Source of the DNA: Chitinophaga horti
Lineage (GTDB): Bacteria > Bacteroidota > Bacteroidia > Chitinophagales > Chitinophagaceae
Direction of reading: 5' to 3'
Assembly: GCF_022867795.2 (NCBI RefSeq)
Contig: NZ_CP107006.1
Span: 3,162,001 to 3,226,000, forward strand
DNA: 64,000 nt
The notes beneath the pieces were generated by a model. That model did not search any database. It was not told the origin of the DNA and saw only the letters and a program-made list of their open reading frames with translations. Each line of letters starts with the position of its first letter. Within the stretch, counting starts at the first letter, position 1. Both the position numbers and the translations under genes were made by a program. Of this stretch, positions 35,884 to 45,120 are shown piece by piece.

Positions 35884-36078
35884 TTGGGAAATCAAATTTA
35901 GCAAATCAGCAATTATTTCAAAAAAATCTTCAGGCTATATTATCTTATCGTCAAGCCCGCCCCAAATCCACCGCTGATTCCTCTATCCGACCGCCCATCA
36001 AAACGCCCACTTCACCCTATTCCTTCAGCACAGCCAAAACATTACCTTGGACGCATCAATCCAAGAAAAACACGTCAT

Positions 36079-38592
36079 ATGTCTGATTCCAGAAGGGAAT
36101 TTTTGAAGAAATCCATGCTATTATCCGGCGCGACCGGACTTTCCACCATCCTCCCTGCATCTATACAGCGGGCGCTGGCCATTGATCCGGCGCCAGGCAG
36201 TACGTTTCTTGATGCGGAACATATTGTGATCCTCATGCAGGAGAACCGCTCGTTTGACCACTGCTTCGGCGCCTTACAAGGGGTGCGCGGGTTTAATGAT
36301 CCACGGGCGATAAGTTTGCCGGACAAAAAACCGGTATGGCTGCAGACGAACGAAAAGGGTGAAACGTATGCACCTTTCCGGCTCGATATGAAGGACACGA
36401 AGATTACCTGGATGGGCTCTTTACCGCACTCGCGGGCCAGCCAGGTGGATGCTTACAACGAGGGTAAGTACGATAACTGGCTCATCGCCAAACGACCTGG
36501 CAATAAACAGTACGCGGGCATGCCACTTACACTGGGTTATTATACGCGTGAAGATCTTCCCTTCAACTACGCCATGGCAGATGCGTTTACGGTTTGCGAC
36601 CAGAACTTCTGTTCGGCTATGACGAGTACTACACCGAACCGTTCGTTCTTCTGGACGGGCAAGATCACGCATCAGTGGGACGGCATCGAAAAAGCACACA
36701 TCCGCAACGATGACTTCAGCTTTGCGAAGCTGGACTGGGGAACGTTCCCGGAGCAACTGGAGAAGAATAATGTGAAATGGAAGTTTTATCAGAATGAGCT
36801 TAGTTGCGGCGGCGGATGGAAGGGTGAAGAGAAATCATGGCTGGCAAACTTTGGCTGTAACCTGCTGGAGTTCTTTGCCCCTTACAATGTGAAGTTTAGT
36901 GAACGATATATTACAGGATTACAAAAGCTGGTAGATACGCTGCCCGACGAGATCAATAAACTGCAGGAGGAAAGTCCTTCTTCTGAAGAAACGGCCAATA
37001 AAAACAAAGCGGCGATCGCGAAGAAACAAGCAGCGCTGGACAATGCACGGGCAGAACTGGCGAAATGGAATAAAGAGGCTTTTGACAAACTAACGCCGGA
37101 GCAGAAAAAGCTGTACGAGAACGCCTTCGTGGTAAATGCAGGTGATCCCGGGTACCGGTCTGTGACTAAACTGCAATACAAGGATGGCAATAAAGAGCGC
37201 GAGGTCACAGTGCCTTCGGGCGATGTGCTGCACCAGTTCCGGAAGGATGTGAACGAAGGTAAACTGCCAACAGTATCGTGGCTGGCGAGTCCGCAGAACT
37301 TTTCGGACCACCCGAGTGCCCCCTGGTACGGTGCCTGGTATGTGTCGGAGGTGCTGGACATTCTCACGAAAAATCCCGAGGTGTGGAAGAAAACAATCTT
37401 CATTGTTACTTATGACGAGAACGATGGCTACTACGATCACGTACCGCCGTTTTCTATCCCGGATAACAACAAACCCGGCACCGGTAAGGTGTCTACAGGA
37501 ATTGATACAGAGGTCGAACACGTGCGCCTGGCAAACGAGCTGAAACAGGGCGTTCCGGAAATGCAGGCGCGCGAAGCGCCGATCGGACTGGGCTTCCGGG
37601 TACCGATGATCATTGCATCACCGTGGAGCCGTGGTGGCAAGGTGTGTTCGCAGGTATTTGAGCACACGTCTACTTTACAGTTCCTGGAAACATTTATTAA
37701 TAAGAAATACAATAAAAACATCCGCCACGAAAACATAAGCCGGTGGAGAAGGGCGATCAGCGGCGATCTTACTTCGGTATTCAGTCCTTTTGATGGCAGC
37801 AGTCCAAAGCCACTGCCTTTCCTCAACCGGGATAAATTTGTACAGGATATTTTTAACGCGAAGTTCAAAAGCGAACCGACGGGCTTTGCGGAGCTCACAC
37901 CTTCCGAGATAGCTGCTGCGATTAAGTCACCGTCAAATATTGCTGCCCGCCAGGAGAAGGGCGTAAGACCTGCGGCAGCGCTGCCGTACGAATTGTATGC
38001 GGACGGACAATGGGATGCTGCGCAACAACGATTCGTGATCAATATGGCAGCGGGGAAACAGCTGTTCGGAGAACGATCTGCAGGCTCACCGTTTACCGTG
38101 TATTGTCCTGGGGCATTCACAGATGAAGACGGTCGCACGGATACGTGCCGGAACTGGCAGTTTGCGGTGGAGAAAGGTGACAAATTGAACTACAGCTGGC
38201 CGGTAAAGGGCTTCAGTAATGAGATATACGAACTTCGCCTGCACGGCCCTAACGGCTTCTTCCGCGAGTTTAAAGGAAGTGCGAAAGACCCGCAGCTGGA
38301 TATACGGTGCGCTTATCCATCCGATGTAAAAAAGCAGGCCGGGCTAAGTCTCAACATGAATGCTGCCGAGGCGCTGACGATCGTGATCAAAGACAATGCG
38401 TACGGACAAAAGGACATTTCGCGCAGCCTCGTGAAAGGAGCTGCCGAAACGCTCATCTTACCGCTGACGAAAAGTTCGGGCTGGTATGACTTCACGATCA
38501 AAATAAAAGGCATAAAAGATTTCGAACAACGGTTCGCCGGTCGTGTGGAAACGGGTACAGACAGTATCACCGATCCGCAGATGGCAGGATAA
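36079..38592 (+). CDS. Phosphocholine-specific phospholipase C family protein, Tat-exported
   Basis: An 837-residue phosphoesterase of the bacterial phospholipase C/acid phosphatase group. The N-terminus is a twin-arginine signal (SRREFLKKS then a hydrophobic stretch, ending RALA), so it is exported folded. Catalytic-domain motifs are ILMQENRSFDHCFGALQG, STTPNRSFFWTG, VTYDENDGYYDHVPP and SPWSRGGKVCSQVFEHTS. Two C-terminal beta domains (about 640-825) match the usual DUF756 pair. A Lys/Ala/Glu-rich, coiled-coil-like insert lies at about residues 294-350. It should cleave choline or related phospholipid headgroups. Confidence 0.92.
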   Translation: MSDSRREFLKKSMLLSGATGLSTILPASIQRALAIDPAPGSTFLDAEHIVILMQENRSFDHCFGALQGVRGFNDPRAISLPDKKPVWLQTNEKGETYAPFRLDMKDTKITWMGSLPHSRASQVDAYNEGKYDNWLIAKRPGNKQYAGMPLTLGYYTREDLPFNYAMADAFTVCDQNFCSAMTSTTPNRSFFWTGKITHQWDGIEKAHIRNDDFSFAKLDWGTFPEQLEKNNVKWKFYQNELSCGGGWKGEEKSWLANFGCNLLEFFAPYNVKFSERYITGLQKLVDTLPDEINKLQEESPSSEETANKNKAAIAKKQAALDNARAELAKWNKEAFDKLTPEQKKLYENAFVVNAGDPGYRSVTKLQYKDGNKEREVTVPSGDVLHQFRKDVNEGKLPTVSWLASPQNFSDHPSAPWYGAWYVSEVLDILTKNPEVWKKTIFIVTYDENDGYYDHVPPFSIPDNNKPGTGKVSTGIDTEVEHVRLANELKQGVPEMQAREAPIGLGFRVPMIIASPWSRGGKVCSQVFEHTSTLQFLETFINKKYNKNIRHENISRWRRAISGDLTSVFSPFDGSSPKPLPFLNRDKFVQDIFNAKFKSEPTGFAELTPSEIAAAIKSPSNIAARQEKGVRPAAALPYELYADGQWDAAQQRFVINMAAGKQLFGERSAGSPFTVYCPGAFTDEDGRTDTCRNWQFAVEKGDKLNYSWPVKGFSNEIYELRLHGPNGFFREFKGSAKDPQLDIRCAYPSDVKKQAGLSLNMNAAEALTIVIKDNAYGQKDISRSLVKGAAETLILPLTKSSGWYDFTIKIKGIKDFEQRFAGRVETGTDSITDPQMAG

Positions 38593-38600
38593 TTTTACCT

Positions 38601-38634
38601 GGGGGGAGCGTATGAAGCGCTCCTCTCCCTTTTT
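38601..38634 (+). terminator. Terminator after the phospholipase gene
   Basis: GGAGCG/CGCTCC stem around a TATGAAG loop, flanked by further G and C runs that can extend it, ending in a T run. It lies 9 bases after the stop. Confidence 0.75.
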
Positions 38635-38875
38635 ACGATACCCCGAAATGTTTGTTGATCTTATCGATACCGGCCCGTGGTGAAGGAGATAAATTTGTCC
38701 GATTCAAAATTTCTTAAGAATTTTGCACACACATCTGCGAATTTAGCTAACCTGCAATTGAACTACACGAAACTGTTTTAACCTACTTCTGTCGTCATTA
38801 TGTTACTTGCTGGCCTTTCTGGAAAGAGAGGCAAGAAGAAGATATTTTTTTACGCGTGGTAATTAGTTCAAGCTA

Positions 38876-39601
38876 ATGAGTATACATATTGAAATGGCGC
38901 CTCAGTACGAATTTCTGAGAAGTTATATCGAGGCGATTCCTGAGAAGTTTAATTCCATGGGGATTGTGGTCCACAAGGCGCGTAACATCATTCGCCTCGA
39001 CATGGCCAAAAATATAAAGCTGGTGATCAAATCTTACCAGCAGATTTACCTGTTTAACCAGTTCTGTTATGCTAACCTATTGCCTTCCAAAGCCAAGCGG
39101 GCCTTTCACTATGCAGAAAAACTGATCAACAAAGGATTTGTTACACCCGAGCCGGTCGCCTACATCGAGTGCATCAATAACGGTTTGATGAAAGAAAGTT
39201 ATTTTGTGTGTACGTATACTGACTATCAGCCACTGAAGCAGGTTACAGACATGCCGATAGATGAAGCGCGCCAGTTACTGGATACCTTTGCCGCTTTTAC
39301 CGCGCATCTGCATAAGAAAGATATTTATCATAAGGATTTTTCCGTAGGCAACATCCTTTACAAACAGGATGAAACTGGTTATCATTTTTCATTGGTGGAT
39401 AACAACCGCATGCAGTTCCGCCACGGTTCGTTCGCCGACCGTATGAAAAACCTCCGTCGTCTTGACCTGCCACTGCCTATGCTGGCTTATTACTGTCAGC
39501 AGTACGCGAAGATCAATGGCGAAAATGAACTGGTAACGTTAACGACTATGTTAAATTACCGGAAAAAACGCATGCTGTCCGCTACCACAAAGGTCAGTTA
39601 A
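38876..39601 (+). CDS. Lipopolysaccharide kinase (WaaP/Kdo-kinase) family protein
   Basis: A 241-residue protein with a protein-kinase-like fold. The nucleotide lysine region is IKLVIKSYQQIYLFNQ. The catalytic loop is AHLHKKDIYHKDFSVGNILY, an H-x-D-x(4)-N arrangement, and the Mg-binding Asp is in FSLVDNNRMQ. Such enzymes phosphorylate LPS core sugars on the inner side of the membrane. The gene stands alone; the nearest genes are unrelated, so its sugar substrate cannot be inferred. Confidence 0.85.
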   Translation: MSIHIEMAPQYEFLRSYIEAIPEKFNSMGIVVHKARNIIRLDMAKNIKLVIKSYQQIYLFNQFCYANLLPSKAKRAFHYAEKLINKGFVTPEPVAYIECINNGLMKESYFVCTYTDYQPLKQVTDMPIDEARQLLDTFAAFTAHLHKKDIYHKDFSVGNILYKQDETGYHFSLVDNNRMQFRHGSFADRMKNLRRLDLPLPMLAYYCQQYAKINGENELVTLTTMLNYRKKRMLSATTKVS

Positions 39602-40013
39602 AACATTTCTTCCGCAAGCTGATCACTTTCCCTGAAACACCGTTAACACTGGAGCAAAAAAAAGCAGGATGAATATCCTGCTAATGAACGCGTCAATTAA
39701 ATAGGGGGTAGTCCCCTGAATTACACCTAGTAAAAAAAACGGTAACGGATAAGGATATACGGACATACCTACACGTCAAAGCACCGGAATGCTGTTCATT
39801 CACCTAAAAAACTTATGGGAGAAATCTCACATGATGATTTTCTTCAAAAAACGGGTCGGTTACACACGATATACCAGGGGTAGAATTGAGCTTTTCTTCA
39901 TATAAATGCTTCTCCATTTTAATGACAATCACATAACGACAAATATATCATACGGGGGCCATATCCTGTAAAATATTTATTCACAACTACTTAAGTTAGT
40001 AGCACTCCTAACG
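39602..40013. other. Gene-free stretch between convergent genes
   Basis: About 410 AT-rich bases between the kinase end and the VTT gene end. It holds a minus-strand terminator (39656-39681) and a small GGGG-TAGT-CCCC hairpin near 39705. No reading frame with coding character was found. Confidence 0.6.
39656..39681 (-). terminator. Probable minus-strand terminator
   Basis: GCAGGAT/ATCCTGC stem around a GAAT loop. On the minus strand it is followed by eight T, but it lies about 330 bases downstream of the VTT-family gene. Confidence 0.55.
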
Positions 40014-40727
40014 TTACTGCACACCCTGCTTTTTGAGCTGTTTATTTTTGATGAAGATGTAGACGATGAGCATAACCAGGGAAATGCCGGCAATCCAGAA
40101 CAATGCCCGTTCTATGCGGCCATTGTTTCCGAAAATAGCCAGTAGAACAACCAGCGGTGTGATACCACCAAGTGTTGCGAGAATGAAACGTTTATATTGC
40201 ATACGGAGGAAACCGGCGACGATGCCTAACGCGTCGTTGGAGATAGATGCGAGGCGTGTGATAACGATCGCGGGTACACCGTATAACTTCAGGTATTTCG
40301 AAATCGTTTCTTGCGTTTTCGGACTAATGAGTTTACGCACGACACCCGGCCCCAGGTAGCGACCTATCACATAACCGAATGACGAGGACGCCCACACGCC
40401 GACAATCGAAATGACCGATCCCCAAATTGGGCCATATGCGGTGATCGCGATGATCATTACCAATATGTTTGGGATCACGATCAAAAACATTTGTATCACC
40501 ATGACCAATACCAGCACGATAGGGCCAGCAATACCAAACTCCCCTACCCAATCTTTTATAAGGTCCTTATCCTTACTCGTCAGCACCTCGAAGGCCTCAT
40601 TCACCCAGTCCTTAAACCCGGGAATGAGGAAATAACAACCGGCTAATGCAGCCAGTACACCTATCGATATAAAAAAGGGCAGGTTACTTTGCCCGTTATG
40701 TTGTTCGTGAGCAGGGGCTTTAGTCAT
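40014..40727 (-). CDS. VTT-domain (TVP38/DedA-like) membrane protein
   Basis: A 237-residue inner-membrane protein. Hydrophobic helices include FFISIGVLAALAGCYFLIPG, GIAGPIVLVLVMVIQMFLIV, and a C-terminal LFWIAGISLVMLIVYIFI. The VTT-domain blocks IAITAYGPIWGSVISIVGVW, SSSFGYVIGRYLGPG and VPAIVITRLASISNDALGIV are visible. Family members act in membrane lipid and envelope homeostasis. It is divergent from the ABC exporter gene 87 bases away. Confidence 0.88.
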   Translation of the reverse strand: MTKAPAHEQHNGQSNLPFFISIGVLAALAGCYFLIPGFKDWVNEAFEVLTSKDKDLIKDWVGEFGIAGPIVLVLVMVIQMFLIVIPNILVMIIAITAYGPIWGSVISIVGVWASSSFGYVIGRYLGPGVVRKLISPKTQETISKYLKLYGVPAIVITRLASISNDALGIVAGFLRMQYKRFILATLGGITPLVVLLAIFGNNGRIERALFWIAGISLVMLIVYIFIKNKQLKKQGVQ

Positions 40728-40814
40728 ACCTTCACCATCACAATTAGTATACCATGAGGCTGGTGTTTCTTATTTTTACGATCTGACCGGCCCCAAACTT
40801 GCCGATGGAATCAT

Positions 40815-42581
40815 ATGAAAACGATCTGGAAGTATTTTAAAGAACAGCGTTGGCGCGTGGCGCTGGCCCTTTTGCTGGCCGGCATTGCGCAGTTATTAAG
40901 CCTGGTAGATCCCATCATTTTTGGTAAGATCATAGATGACTATGCGACTAAACCCGTTACCACGAATGAACAGGAACTGGTGCGGGGCGTCATGTACTGG
41001 CTGGGAATCGCTATCGGCATCGCCATCGTTGCGCGCATCGCACGTGCTTTCCAGGACTTCGTGACCCGGCAGGCGGTGCAGCTGTTCGGCATGCAGATAT
41101 TCAACGACGGGCTGAAACAAACGCTGCGCCTGTCATTCCAGGAATTTGAAGAGCAACGCAGCGGGGAAACATTATCCATTCTGCAAAAAGTAAAAACAGA
41201 TACCGAGCGGTTCATCAATGCCTTTATTAACGTGTTGTTTTCTTCTGTTGTGGGGATGGGTTTCCTCATCTGGTATTCGGTCACTAAAAACTGGATGCTG
41301 GTGCCGGTGTTTCTCGTGGGAATACTGGTACTCGGCTCGCTGACGGGACTTCTAAGCAAAAAGATCAAAACCGTGCAGCGAAGCATCAATAAAGAGACCT
41401 ATAAAATGTCGGGGGTGATTACCGAATCGCTGCGAAACATAGAGCTGGTAAAAAGCCTCGGCCTTACCTTTCCGGAGATACGCCGCCTGAAAGTACAAAC
41501 GCGTAATATTTACGACCTGGAGATGTTGAAAACCCGTCGGGTACGTACGCTCTCGTTCCTGCAGGGTACTACGTTAAACCTGCTGCGGCAATCCATCTTG
41601 TTCATCCTGCTTTGGCTGATATTCCGCCACGTGCTTACGACCGGTGAACTGATCGCCATGCAATTCATTTCTACCTCTATTTTCGGGCCTCTGCAGGACC
41701 TGGGAAACATCATCCTCAGCTACCGCGAAGTGGAAGCATCCGTTCACAACTTCGACCAGCTGATGCAAAAGCCGGTTGAACTACGTCCGGACGCGCCCAT
41801 AGAGACCGGACCATTAAAAACGATTCATTTTGAAAATGTGATTTTCCGCCATAAAACAGCGCACATCAACGCCATAGACGGCGTAAGCTTTGGCGTGGAA
41901 ACGGGACAAACGATTGCTTTCGTAGGTCCATCCGGCTCCGGTAAATCGACGCTGGTAAAACTGCTTGTAGGTTTGTACCGCCCTGTATCCGGAGAGATCC
42001 TGTTCAACGGCGTGTCCGCTACAGACATCCGTTACAATGAACTGCGCCGGCAGATCGGCTTCGTAACACAGGACACGCAGCTTTTTGCGGGAACCATCAA
42101 AGAAAACCTCTTGTTCGTAAAGGCCGACGCCACCGACCAGGAAATTCTCGATGCGCTGCACAAAGCCTCCTGCGACGGGCTGCTGGCCCGCTCTGCCAAC
42201 GGCATCGATACGATATTGGGCGAAGGCGGGATGAAACTGTCTGGCGGAGAAAAACAACGTATATCCATCGCACGGGCGTTGCTCCGCAACCCGAGACTGC
42301 TCATTTTCGACGAGGCTACCTCCGCGCTCGACTCACTCACCGAAGACGATATTACGAACACCATTCGTGAGGTATCGGCCAGCCGGGAGCGTATCACAAT
42401 TTTGATCGCCCATCGCTTGTCGACCATCATGCATGCCGACGTGATTTATGTGCTGGAAAAAGGGAAAATCTCTGAGACCGGGCATCACGATGCGTTGTTA
42501 GCGCAAAAGGGCTTATACTACGCCATGTGGCGGCAGCAGGTGGGCGAACGGCGGGAAACCCTGACTAAGCCTGCGAGATAA
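40815..42581 (+). CDS. ABC exporter, fused permease and ATPase
   Basis: A 588-residue half-transporter. Six membrane helices (about residues 15-310) precede a nucleotide-binding domain (about 340-575). Walker A is FVGPSGSGKSTLVKLLVG, the Q-loop FVTQDTQLF, the signature KLSGGEKQRISIARALL, Walker B LLIFDEATSALDS, and the H-loop ILIAHRLST. It should work as a homodimer exporting lipids, peptides or drugs. It is a single gene followed by a terminator. Confidence 0.93.
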   Translation: MKTIWKYFKEQRWRVALALLLAGIAQLLSLVDPIIFGKIIDDYATKPVTTNEQELVRGVMYWLGIAIGIAIVARIARAFQDFVTRQAVQLFGMQIFNDGLKQTLRLSFQEFEEQRSGETLSILQKVKTDTERFINAFINVLFSSVVGMGFLIWYSVTKNWMLVPVFLVGILVLGSLTGLLSKKIKTVQRSINKETYKMSGVITESLRNIELVKSLGLTFPEIRRLKVQTRNIYDLEMLKTRRVRTLSFLQGTTLNLLRQSILFILLWLIFRHVLTTGELIAMQFISTSIFGPLQDLGNIILSYREVEASVHNFDQLMQKPVELRPDAPIETGPLKTIHFENVIFRHKTAHINAIDGVSFGVETGQTIAFVGPSGSGKSTLVKLLVGLYRPVSGEILFNGVSATDIRYNELRRQIGFVTQDTQLFAGTIKENLLFVKADATDQEILDALHKASCDGLLARSANGIDTILGEGGMKLSGGEKQRISIARALLRNPRLLIFDEATSALDSLTEDDITNTIREVSASRERITILIAHRLSTIMHADVIYVLEKGKISETGHHDALLAQKGLYYAMWRQQVGERRETLTKPAR

Positions 42582-42585
42582 AAAA

Positions 42586-42621
42586 GGGGCCGCCTGTAAC
42601 CAGGCAGCCCTTCACTGTTTT
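42586..42621 (+). terminator. Terminator after the ABC exporter gene
   Basis: GGGC-x-GCCTG pairs with CAGGC-x-GCCC around a TAAC loop, followed by TTCACTGTTTTT. It starts 4 bases after the stop. Confidence 0.7.
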
Positions 42622-42787
42622 TCAAGCCGAAAATACAAAGCAGAAGAAAAAAATATGCACCTCATCGGCGTCTGCTGGTGCAAAGTTTTACTGAACAAAG
42701 ATTAGATTGACGAAACGAGTCCCATTTTTTGCCGCTTTAATAGCGCGGCGTACTACATCCTATTAGTGCGTTGTGTTAAAAACATTG

Positions 42788-43990
42788 TTACAGATGCTGG
42801 CCCTTTCTCAGGAATTTTTTCTCATCAAAGTGCTCCATCACAAGTGCAGCGGCGCCGAGGCGTTCTGCTTCATATCCTAAGGGCGAGATAGTGATTTCGA
42901 TATGCTCCGCGATCTTCGGAATGCAGTGCTCATTCAAAGCCTGCTGCACGGGCGCCAGCCAGAGCCTTCCGGCCAGGGCACCCCTCCCGCTCAACACGAT
43001 CAATCCCGGGTTCAAAATATGTATTAAAATAGCGACGCCCCGCCCGATGTGATAAGCGGCCTGTGACACCAGTTCAACCGCATATTTATCGCCTTTTACG
43101 GCTGCGTCCATAATTTTTCTGAAAGTTTCTTCGAGGTTGTCCATCGACAGGTCCTTCATCTGCGTGGTGCGGCCTTCCCGTATACCTGTAATGGCTTTTT
43201 CAGCGATTACGGAAAGGGAGGTTTCTGTTTCCAGGCAGCCCATCTTTCCACAATTACAGATCTTATTGTTAGTGAAAAGCGGGATGTGACTGAACTCTCC
43301 GGCAAAACCACTCTCACCGCGAAACAGGCCGCCATCCAGGATCATCCCTAAACCAATGCCCCAGCCGATATTGATCACCATCGCATTGGGACGATTGCGC
43401 GCCGCGCCCAGTCTGAGTTCTGCCAGCGCGATCAGGCTGGAATCGTTATCGATCAGTACAGGAACGCCTGTAAGCATTTCCAGGTAGTCGGTAATGTTGC
43501 CATGACCGGCGTCGAGGAAGGAATAGTTGACGCCTTTAGTAACGTCTACGAAACCCGGCATACCAATGCCAATCCCTGCAATCCTTTCTTTTTCGATACC
43601 CGTTTCGCGGATGAAGTCTACCAGGTTTGTACCCAGCTGCTGCAGCGCGTCCGGACTGGCTGATAAATCCAGTGCAATTTCTTTTTGTTCGCCTACAAAA
43701 CGGTTATACATGTCCAGCAGCCCGATGCGGGTTACGAACTGGTCCATCGCCACTGAAATGATATACATGATATCGGGCTTCAGGGAATACATTTGCGGCC
43801 TGCGACCACCGGTAGAACTGGCGTAACCAGATTCCACCACCTGCCCATTTTCCACGAGTTCATACAGCGCCTTGGAGGTATGCGGAAGACTTTTTTCAGT
43901 AAGCAGGCTTAAGTCCGCGCAGGACAGCTCCCTACTGAAATACAAATGCTTTATCAGCGACTTCTTGTATAATACTTGCCGGTCGGACAA
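42788..43990 (-). CDS. ROK-family transcriptional regulator
   Basis: A 400-residue ROK protein with an N-terminal winged helix (about 1-75, with ELSCADLSLLTEKSLPHTSK) and a sugar-kinase-like domain. The domain shows GIGIGMPGFVDVTKG, MVINIGWGIGLGMILDGG, GESGFAGEFSHIPL and the zinc motif CNCGKMGCLE. The start is a TTG at 43990, since a stop lies two codons upstream. Such proteins usually repress sugar genes and are released by a sugar or its phosphate. No sugar gene is adjacent, so the target is unknown. Confidence 0.88.
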   Translation of the reverse strand: MSDRQVLYKKSLIKHLYFSRELSCADLSLLTEKSLPHTSKALYELVENGQVVESGYASSTGGRRPQMYSLKPDIMYIISVAMDQFVTRIGLLDMYNRFVGEQKEIALDLSASPDALQQLGTNLVDFIRETGIEKERIAGIGIGMPGFVDVTKGVNYSFLDAGHGNITDYLEMLTGVPVLIDNDSSLIALAELRLGAARNRPNAMVINIGWGIGLGMILDGGLFRGESGFAGEFSHIPLFTNNKICNCGKMGCLETETSLSVIAEKAITGIREGRTTQMKDLSMDNLEETFRKIMDAAVKGDKYAVELVSQAAYHIGRGVAILIHILNPGLIVLSGRGALAGRLWLAPVQQALNEHCIPKIAEHIEITISPLGYEAERLGAAALVMEHFDEKKFLRKGQHL

Positions 43991-44247
43991 AATTTATTCT
44001 GATTTTAATTGATTGGACGGATGGGATGAGTTGGCACCTTCATCCGGCATTCGCGGCGTCGCATTTTGTTAACACAACACGTTTAGCCGTTAACCGATGG
44101 CTAAAGTAGATAAACTTCTTTAAATTTTACAAGAAGTGTTCTTACAATTTTAATTAGTTGATGATAATTCTCTAAAAAAGAGGAGAAGATGGAGCTGATG
44201 TGGTAATTTATCATCAGGATGGTGAAAATAGTATGAGGCCAGTAATA

Positions 44248-44703
44248 TTACTGGCCGTTTCGGGGTCCAACTTTGTCGAGCAACCGGATAGCGGCTGCGG
44301 CGGCAAGACTGCCTGCGAGGTACAATCCTACCGTTAATGCTTTGGTTTGAAGGCTACGGTTACTGTAGCCAGCGTTAAGACCAGTTTTGCGTGGTATGCA
44401 GATAGCCGCTGCTCCTGCTGCCACGCCCAGTACACCGGCGCGTATGAACAGGTTTTTCCTGTCGCCTGCTGCGGCGAGGCTGTAGTAAGCGGCGTTGCTC
44501 AGGATATCGCCAGCCAGCGTGTAGCTGTATAATTGCTTTTCGCTAAGCGGCGCTAAGTTAGTTTTTGACCATCCTTTTGCCAATACCTGCATACCTAACA
44601 GGTCCATGCGCGGTGCTTTCAAAGTGGTTCTTCGGGTTAATTCGTGTAATGCTGTAAGTACGCAGGCGCCTACAAGTCCGCCCGCCATCGCGGCTCCTTT
44701 CAT
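44248..44703 (-). CDS. Hypothetical membrane protein
   Basis: A 151-residue protein with hydrophobic stretches at the N-terminus (MAGGLVGACVLTALHEL), the middle (SNAAYYSLAAAG), the later AGVLGVAAGAAAICIP and the C-terminus (LYLAGSLAAAAAIRLL), so three or four membrane helices. It is alanine-rich. No family is recognised. It is divergent from the small gene at 44791. Confidence 0.65.
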   Translation of the reverse strand: MKGAAMAGGLVGACVLTALHELTRRTTLKAPRMDLLGMQVLAKGWSKTNLAPLSEKQLYSYTLAGDILSNAAYYSLAAAGDRKNLFIRAGVLGVAAGAAAICIPRKTGLNAGYSNRSLQTKALTVGLYLAGSLAAAAAIRLLDKVGPRNGQ

Positions 44704-44790
44704 AACAATAGTTTACGCAAGAGAAACAAATACCATTCCACCTGCCGCTGGCTTACTTCTTGATATGATACTATTAAAACCACATCTTTT

Positions 44791-45063
44791 ATGATGACCA
44801 GGCAAATCACCATCAGGTTACATGGCGCATTGATTATGGCAGATCTGCAGATTGATAAAACAGAGGAAGGCGTCGTTTATAATATCAAATCGAGTCAACA
44901 TTTCGCCGGCCAGTTACCGGACGGGTTCCAGATTAAGGTGAACGAGGAAAACAACGAGCCCGTGTATGACGAGCAGGCTTTGTCAGAAGAGGGCTTACAT
45001 ATTGTACAGCTCATCTGGAATGAGATCAAAACATTGCCGGCACAGTTTAAGGGTGGCGCTTAA
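44791..45063 (+). CDS. Small hypothetical protein
   Basis: A 90-residue soluble acidic protein. The first ATG at 44791 is used; an alternative at 44836 (MADLQIDKTE) would give 75 residues and fits the acidic body better. The body shows EEGVVYNIKSSQHFAG and LPDGFQIKVNEENNE, a short strand-rich fold, then a C-terminal helix with IVQLIWNEIKTLP. It is convergent with the T9SS-secreted protein gene. Function unknown. Confidence 0.6.
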   Translation: MMTRQITIRLHGALIMADLQIDKTEEGVVYNIKSSQHFAGQLPDGFQIKVNEENNEPVYDEQALSEEGLHIVQLIWNEIKTLPAQFKGGA

Positions 45064-45120
45064 CGGATATGCAGCACGCTGTCCTGGCTGTAGCACCAGC
45101 CTTCTCACCGAAACATTCGT

